A stretch of DNA of 64,000 nucleotides, taken from contig JAYJMM010000123.1 in NCBI GenBank assembly GCA_037349105.1, positions 7,068,001 to 7,132,000 of the forward strand, in the 5' to 3' direction. The position numbers and the translations under genes were made by a program. The DNA comes from Limnomonas spitsbergensis. Lineage: Eukaryota > Chlorophyta > Chlorophyceae > Chlamydomonadales. How positions within the stretch are numbered: position 1 is the first letter of the stretch; each line of letters opens with the position of its first letter. Below, in pieces: positions 58,301 to 64,000 of the stretch. A model generated the notes under the pieces. It was not told the origin of the DNA. It ran no database searches and worked only from the letters and a program-made list of their open reading frames with translations.

Positions 58301-60117
58301 ATTTCTGATGGTTCTGAAGCGAGTCAGGCCGTACAACCTCATGCTTAGTGCTTTCGAGTTCGGGCATGCTTTACCGGAAATCCCATGAGAGAAGTAGCGT
58401 CGGAAATCAGTCATAATCGCTTCTTATCTTAAATTCGCTTCGTGTGGAAAGCTTGAATCCGTCGAGCAGTCTTGGGTTCGGTTACTGACTTTGACTCGGA
58501 CTTCTATCATGGGGAAGGGTTACCGTGGCTTGCAAATTGAAGACAACATCCGCTGATGCCAAATATCTGCTCTTTTCCTCGCTGAAGTTTACAGGCTAGC
58601 ACGTTGGCGTCAAACGTCAGCGAGAAATCGAGCAGAGACAAGCACATTAGCAATAAATGTCAGCGAGGAATTGAGCCATCGACTGCATGAAAGCATGTTA
58701 GTCTTCCGTTCTGGTAAGTGGAGTACATGCATACGGTATGACAACTTGCCTGCCACAAGTGTACCAGCCATGCAGCTCACCAGCCTTGAATCCCCTTGAT
58801 GCATGCATGCACGCCGCTATGGTGACGCGCCTGTCCGCTAGCAGCTTACCTGCCACAAGGGCACCTGCCAATTCGCCATGCACATTGCACAATGCATGCT
58901 TCAAGCGTATTCGCCATGCAGCCTGCCTCACAAAAGTGTATCAGTCATAAGGCATAGATTACATGCCAAGACATGCCTATCTGCCATGCAGCTTGCATGC
59001 CACAAGCATCTAATACGATGCGCGTGGTCAAGCTCGTTACATCCTTGTACAACATTGCTCACTAGGATAGCACGATGGTCCGCCTTATAATGTCCTCTTG
59101 AATCTCTCCAGCGACCACATATGGCCATCAGCACTTTGGCCATGACCACATTTAATGCATCTAAAAATTTAGCCGCGCTGAAATAATGCAGGTACCAAAG
59201 CAATTGCGATGTATAATGGTTTGTTCTTATGCTTGCTTCACCATCGGCCAGCAGTGGTCGGACATGGTGATCTCTAGCTAAAGGCTGTCAAGTACAGCGT
59301 CATCCCAGTAGCACACTATTTCCAGGTAAGCTTGGGGATCTGCATGTTTGCTTTGTTTGGGACCAGTCATGTATCCAGACCAAAGCTTAACACCGTGGCT
59401 CTGTACTTTCCACAGGCACACACTCTGAGAAACAGAACACATTACGGGGCCTCTACCATTGTCATTGTCACCTTGATTTTCGCGCAACTACCGTCCATTG
59501 AAGCGTCGGTGAGTTTTCCTAAATGGCCATCTACGAACCGGCTGGCTGAATTGTTTATGACTTGTAGGTTAAAAGAAATGTGCTCTATGTGCTGATTTTT
59601 TGCTTCGACCCCAAAATCTCCAGGTGTTCATCCACATGGGTGGAAGCTTCGAAGAGCATCATGAATATCATGGCCAGGCATCACAATGTGTACGAAGAAG
59701 CGCACACGCTAATTTTTTTGAGATACGGAGCTGACGTAGTGCAGCTAATTGTGTTGGCTATGTGTGTCCATTTTTTATTTATTAATCAGACAATCTGCAA
59801 ATGATAACCCGTATCTTGCTAGCATTCATTTGAGGGGTATTTCAATTTTGCCCCTCCCTTTCCTTTTGACTTGAAGAGGGCTTTTAGGGTGGGGTGGTGG
59901 GTCTTTCCTTTTTATTTATGTTGTTTTCTTCCATTCCCCCTTTGCATTCAATATTATTTCCGCACAGTCTGACACTTCGGCGCCCATGCGGCCAAGCCTT
60001 CGTGGGCAAGGTGTAATCTCATTGCCAATAACACGCGCGTAGTACAACAACAGATGAATAGTGTATCACAACTATAATGCAACGGTGCATTACTAGTACT
60101 GCTTCTCTCATTAGGCC
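58301..60117. other. 1.8 kb with no gene recognised
   Basis: A few imperfect repeats of GCCATGCAGC and TGCCACAAG are seen at 58,740-59,010. Frames are short and unconvincing. No RNA gene is recognised. Confidence 0.5.
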
Positions 60118-60293
60118 AACCTAGTAAGAAGTCAGTAGGATGACCTTGGTAAAGGCCTGGTAAAAACTCAGTAGGATGACCTTGGTTAAGGCCTGGTAAA
60201 AACTCAGTAAGATGACCTTGGTTAAGGCCTGGTAAAAACTCAGTAGGATGACCTTGGTAAAGGCCTGGTAAAAACTCAGTAGGATGACCTTGG
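60118..60293. repeat. 36-bp minisatellite abutting the LTR of element 3
   Basis: Five units of TAAAAACTCAGTAGGATGAC + CTTGGTTAAGGCCTGG. The last unit is cut after CTTGG by the LTR start at 60,294, so element 3 inserted into the array or the array grew from its edge. Confidence 0.88.
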
Positions 60294-60915
60294 TGTCACG
60301 GTATATTGCGGTATACGTGCCAAAACCGTTTAGGCCGCAGTTTGCGACCTCGGAGGCTCCGCAGCTTCCCTGCGGATCCTCCTTATTTGAATAGGAACCT
60401 AGAAACCCGCTTACGCCAGGGGTTTAGCTGTCCCGTACTTTGAATTGGGCCTGCCGGGTCCCTGTATCCCGGCAATTGCCTAAACTAGTTACTTCGTCCC
60501 TTTCAAAAGGACAGACCTCTTCTGTAACAAGCTACGGCCGTCACCCAGTGCGTGAGACCCGGGTTGTACCTTAAGTCAGTACCTACAACAAGTCAAGACT
60601 ACCTCAGCTTCCGCTGAGATAGCAAGAGAACAAGACCTCAGTTGAGGAACGAGATCCCTGCCGAACAAGTAGTTCGCAGTCTACGATCCCGTACCCTCAC
60701 CGCGTGTGACGCGGTAAGTGCACCTGATTGCCTAGCTGGTTCGCGACCAGACAGCCTGAAGGCCTGCGCCAACCCTTGCTATTGCCTGACATACAAATAC
60801 AAATCTAGCAGCTTAACTCATTGAGCACCCGCAGCCAGTGAGTAGTCACGAAGTCTGCCCGTAGGCGCCCATCACTGTCGTGAGGGAGAAGTCCGCCACG
60901 GACCTGAAGCGCACA
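60294..60915 (+). repeat. 5' LTR of element 3
   Basis: It begins TGTCACGGTATATTG and ends CTGAAGCGCACA (TG...CA), 622 bp. It is similar throughout to the 628-bp LTRs of element 2, including TTGGGCCTGCCGGGTCCCTG. ACTTCGTCCCTTTCAAAAGG inside the LTR is repeated in inverted form right after it (GTCCTTTTGAAAGGGACGAAGT, about 60,921). Confidence 0.85.
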
Positions 60916-61591
60916 ACGCGTGTCCTTTTGAAAGGGACGAAGTAGATTGAGCCTGATCAGCCTGATTTGCCAGTTCCTGCAGAAGGTGTTTGTGCTGCGA
61001 AAATTTGAATTTTGCCTGTCAGCAAACTGCCTGGAATTGGGCGCTTGAACTGCAATTTGGCTGAGGTAATCTCCAGAGAGAGATTGCCAAGTTAAGCCCT
61101 GTGAATCACTGTGTGTGGCAACACAGTGCTGGGTCCAGGAGAGGCTTGAAGAATTGGCTGCGGATTTATACACCCAGCAATTTGTACCTGTGTGATTGAA
61201 GATTGTGATCAGGTGGATCCAATCTGTCATCATTGACAGAAGTTAACTTGTGGATAGAAGATCCAAGGTTAAATTTTTTCTTGGTGGGCCAAAGCATCCC
61301 CGCAGGACCGCAGAGCAGAGCGGGTACCGAGCAACAAGCCACCCAGCCAGAAAGAGGTGGGAAGAGCTGAAGGTGACGGAGGATTCCGCCGGATTTTGAT
61401 TATTAGCAAGAAAAAGCAGGAAGGCAGAGACTTGTCCTGTTTTTTGCTGTACCTGTCAACTTGACCTGACTGGCAAGTCCTCACCAGGCTGCAGTAGGTG
61501 CAAGAGGCAGAAGCCTGAGCTTTAGCAGATCCTGTTTTGGTGTTGCCAGCACATTGCAGAATCGTGTGGATCGTATAAATTGCCTGTAGGA
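60916..61591 (+). other. 5' leader of element 3
   Basis: It starts ACGCGTGTCCTTTTG directly after the LTR, where the primer-binding site is expected; no TGG start is present. The leader ends at the gag ATG. Reading upstream of that ATG, the codons KLPVG are shared with element 2, but a TAG at 61,523 limits any extension. Confidence 0.6.
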
Positions 61592-64000
61592 ATGGCAGAG
61601 ATTAACCTGCATCCTGATAGGCACCAGCACCCCGAAGTCCAGCGCCGCAGCGGGCGAGTACGGGGGCTGGAGCCAGGTGCAGACCTGATAGAGGTGGCTG
61701 ATTCACTGATTGCAGAGGAAGCCCTGCGGATGGCGGAGAAACTGGCAGGGCCAGTGGATCCGGCCGCACGGGCCTGCAAGGTGACAGGACCTGACCACTT
61801 CCTGCCCGGAGCGGCAGGAATGTTGGGCGGTGGCGCTGTGTGTGTAACAAGGACAGGCATTGGGCGAGGAGGCCCACTGCCTGCTGATTCCAGGAGCAGC
61901 CTGGAATTTGAGCAGGGTCCGACGCAGGCGGGAACCCCGGATCTGATCTTGGATCAGGTGGCTGAGGTGCCCCAGAGCAGCGGCATACGACGTGACAGCG
62001 AACCAGATGCCGCTCCGCAACAGATTCCGTCCAAGGGGACGAGAGTTGCGCAGCGAGTATTGGTAGAGCCCTGCCAGCCGGAACACAGTTCAGAGAGCGC
62101 TGCAGACCCAGAGGGGCTAGCAGGCCATGACAAATTACAGCCCGGTGGAAAGGACATGGGAAGCAGGCAAGTGCCTGCAGCGGTCAAGCGCGAGGGGGCA
62201 GGTGCCCAGCCAGCGGTGACCAGGCAGACTTGGCAGGACAGTGCAGAGCCGCTGGCAGCAGTTAAAAATTCAGCGGTGCCGGTGGGAAAGCCTTGGGTTG
62301 ACCTGATATCCGAGGAGGAGATGTCAGATCCAGCCCAGGAGGAAAGGGTGCAGCGGTCCAAGGAAGGGATGAGGCAGCAGCTGCGACATCGCAGAATGCT
62401 GTTTAGAAGGGGAGCGGGTTCCACGGCCTACGGGACACCACTGTCAAGGTTTCCACCCAGTGTGGGTAAACCGGCGCAGCGAGCCAAGGCAGAAGCGGGC
62501 AGCAGGGTCCGGACAGGCACCAGCAAGAAGGACAGCATGTATGGATTCTTCCACAACCCAGCTTGGGCACAGGAGGAAAGCTCAGGAGATCCAGAGAGAT
62601 CCAGAGCCAGGACTGTGGTGAAGGTGGAAGAGGCAATAGAGGAACAGCTGCAGCCGTTTGGCTGGGCAAGAATCTTGCTGTGGGCAACGCACCTGTGGAA
62701 GCAGATTTGCTCTAGGACGTTTGCTCATTTCAGTGACCAGGTCACAGCAATTGAGGAGTTCAAGGTCCATCACCTGAGGGAGTGGGCGACAAAGGCCATG
62801 ATGGGTATCCCCCATACAGGCCAGGACAGGGCGACGTTGTTAGCCGCCCTTGGACAGGTGTCCAAGGGAGGGGCGGAGCACGAAGCGGCCCTGGCTGTTA
62901 AGACCTTCGCAGACGAATGGTGTAACGGCGTGACAGGAGATCAGGAGGAACCTGGATCTGAGCCTGAGGACGAGGAGAATCAAGATTGGGAAGGATTTGA
63001 AACAGTGGTGCAGCGGCCTGAGGAACTCAGAGAGGTTCAAAGGTGGCAGCAGCAGGCAAGGGCCGCGCCAACGCCGATACCCAGATCAGAAGTTTTTGAG
63101 ATCAGCAGTGAGCCGAGCCTCAGGGGGCGGCCAAGAGGCGGGGAAGCGCCCAGGGCCAGCAGTCCAGCTGCCAGTGAAAGGGCAGAGCTGACTAGCCGAT
63201 CGCTCGCCAGGATGGCAGAGCAAGGCGTAGACACGTGCAGAGCCAGCAGACAGGAGTCATATGCGCTGCTGCGCATAGTGGAGGGCAAGGAGAATATTTG
63301 CCAAGAGGTGCAAGTGGACCACATCGAGAAGTTCTTGAGGAACAGACAAGTGGGACCAGCAAGGGGGACCCTGCAGGAAGTTGAACCTGCAGGCAGCACC
63401 AGGAACAGCGGACCCAGAAGGCAGGAGGCCAGGGAGGAGACGCGATCAGACTCCTACGCCAGAGACTATACTGGTGGAACACAGCCAGGCAGGCAGTACC
63501 AGGCGCCGCCCAGGGGGCAGGCAGGCAGTACGGAACAACCAGGTGGATACAGCCAGGAGCTGCCCAGGGAGCAGGCAGACGGCGCGGATCAGCGAAACTG
63601 GCAGGGCCAGGAGCCGCCCATGGGGCAGGCTGGAAACAGCGAATCAGTGCAGCAAAACTGGCAGGGCCAGGAGCCGCCCAGGGGGCAGGCTGGAAACAGC
63701 GAATCAGCGCAGCAAAACTGGCAGGGCCAGGAGCCGCCCAGGGGGCAGGCTGGAAACAGCGAATCAGCGCAGCAAAACTGGCAGGGCCAGGAGCCGCCCA
63801 GGGGGCAGGCTGGAAACAACGGATCAGCGCAGCAAAGTTGGCAAAACCAGGGGCCACCCAGGGGGCAGGCAGAATCGGACAAAGGAGCACAGCCTTGGAG
63901 ATCCAGACCTGTGGAGCAGCAAAATAGAAGTGAGGCGGGGTGGTCGCCACGTGCAGGAAGCAGAGACTCCGCAGGCAGGGCAGGCAGACGACCGTCTGGA
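61592..64000 (+). CDS. gag: Gag of element 3, intact to the window edge
   Basis: I read 803 codons from the ATG without a stop. The N-terminus MAEINLHPDRHQHPEVQRRS matches element 2. VPVGKPWVDLISEEE, GSMYGF-like and FGWARILLWATHLWKQ segments follow, then DQVTAIEEFKVHHLREW and GIPHTGQDRATLLAALGQ. After these comes an Arg/Gln-rich tail. Near the end are four in-frame 60-bp repeats (unit QGQEPPRGQAGNSESAQQNW). The capsid half, in another frame in elements 1 and 2, would start beyond 64,000. It lacks the 29-residue repeats of element 2. Confidence 0.85.
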   Translation, partial: MAEINLHPDRHQHPEVQRRSGRVRGLEPGADLIEVADSLIAEEALRMAEKLAGPVDPAARACKVTGPDHFLPGAAGMLGGGAVCVTRTGIGRGGPLPADSRSSLEFEQGPTQAGTPDLILDQVAEVPQSSGIRRDSEPDAAPQQIPSKGTRVAQRVLVEPCQPEHSSESAADPEGLAGHDKLQPGGKDMGSRQVPAAVKREGAGAQPAVTRQTWQDSAEPLAAVKNSAVPVGKPWVDLISEEEMSDPAQEERVQRSKEGMRQQLRHRRMLFRRGAGSTAYGTPLSRFPPSVGKPAQRAKAEAGSRVRTGTSKKDSMYGFFHNPAWAQEESSGDPERSRARTVVKVEEAIEEQLQPFGWARILLWATHLWKQICSRTFAHFSDQVTAIEEFKVHHLREWATKAMMGIPHTGQDRATLLAALGQVSKGGAEHEAALAVKTFADEWCNGVTGDQEEPGSEPEDEENQDWEGFETVVQRPEELREVQRWQQQARAAPTPIPRSEVFEISSEPSLRGRPRGGEAPRASSPAASERAELTSRSLARMAEQGVDTCRASRQESYALLRIVEGKENICQEVQVDHIEKFLRNRQVGPARGTLQEVEPAGSTRNSGPRRQEAREETRSDSYARDYTGGTQPGRQYQAPPRGQAGSTEQPGGYSQELPREQADGADQRNWQGQEPPMGQAGNSESVQQNWQGQEPPRGQAGNSESAQQNWQGQEPPRGQAGNSESAQQNWQGQEPPRGQAGNNGSAQQSWQNQGPPRGQAESDKGAQPWRSRPVEQQNRSEAGWSPRAGSRDSAGRAGRRPSG
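63601..63860 (+). repeat. 60-bp tandem repeat within gag of element 3
   Basis: Four units of CAGGGCCAGGAGCCGCCCAG + GGGGCAGGCTGGAAACAGCG, period 60 bp, nearly identical and in frame (20 residues per unit). Element 2 has a shorter, diverged counterpart (WQSQEPPRGQADGREQPN). Confidence 0.92.

Larger units (their letters stand above)
60294..64000 (+). mobile_element. Element 3: 5' part of an LTR retroelement, gag open
   Basis: 5' LTR (622 bp), leader, and an uninterrupted gag frame to the window edge. It is clearly the same family as element 2 by LTR, leader and gag, and related to element 1 by gag. The pol region would lie beyond 64,000. It is the least damaged copy seen here. Confidence 0.85.

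Noticed and set aside
59332..59804. Two short open frames at 59,332-59,595 and 59,580-59,804 as genes
   Set aside because: No domain, no repeat-independent conservation visible, and no splice or start evidence.

Overview
The window looks like repeat-dominated nuclear DNA of a green alga. The evidence is GC-rich retroelement coding sequence, secreted proline-rich glycoproteins of the algal cell-wall type, spliceosomal introns with GT-AG borders, (TTTAGGG)-type telomere-like motifs and many minisatellites. A prasinophyte or core chlorophyte with a large genome (for example something like Cymbomonas) would fit, but the species call is a guess. There is no bacterial-style operon, no CRISPR array and no convincing rRNA or standalone tRNA gene.

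Layout. 1-2,540: a near-identical duplicate of part of a retroelement gag, then two minisatellite arrays. 2,541-19,388: a very long, decayed Ty3/gypsy-type LTR retroelement on the + strand (element 1). Its order is gag N-terminal region, capsid, zinc knuckle, retropepsin-like protease, further zinc knuckles, an unknown domain of about 400 residues, a PHD finger, two more zinc knuckles, reverse transcriptase, RNase H, a C5-cytosine DNA methyltransferase, integrase and a second PHD finger. It is broken by stops and frameshifts, and the reverse transcriptase has lost its YxDD box. 19,533-22,671: a spliced gene for a secreted hydroxyproline-rich-type protein with a glycine-rich C-terminal domain. 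23,260-25,770: a cluster of a non-coding repeat with a tRNA-like B box, partly arranged as a large palindrome. 27,942-28,980: a broken gene of seven Cys/His-rich modules. 29,989-35,200: a spliced gene resembling organellar RNA-binding helical-repeat (OPR/RAP/FASTK-like) proteins, ending in a 750-bp CCCTG array. 35,951-36,715: a deleted mariner-like element. 36,799-40,434: a segmental duplicate of 19,533-22,416, carrying a solo LTR and a paralogue of the wall-protein gene that lost its signal-peptide exon. 41,461-44,460: a copied exon of the helical-repeat gene, a mariner-like transposase gene, and a 1,290-bp CAGGG array. 44,529-53,789: LTR fragments and a gag-only LTR element on the - strand (element 2). 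53,790-58,310: minisatellites, a 214-bp Harbinger-like MITE with an empty site nearby, and more B-box repeats. 60,294-64,000: the 5' LTR and an unbroken gag reading frame of a third, apparently younger element (element 3), running off the window.

How the parts relate. Elements 1-3 share a gag family. Element 1 shows what a complete coding set contained: capsid and enzymes plus a DNA methyltransferase ('writer') and two PHD fingers ('readers'). Element 2 carries only gag between LTRs that differ at about eight positions, as expected of a recently moved non-autonomous element. The methyltransferase/PHD combination inside one retroelement polyprotein is the most interesting system here. Methyltransferase capture by retrotransposons has been reported from dinoflagellates and charophytes (recalled, not checked).
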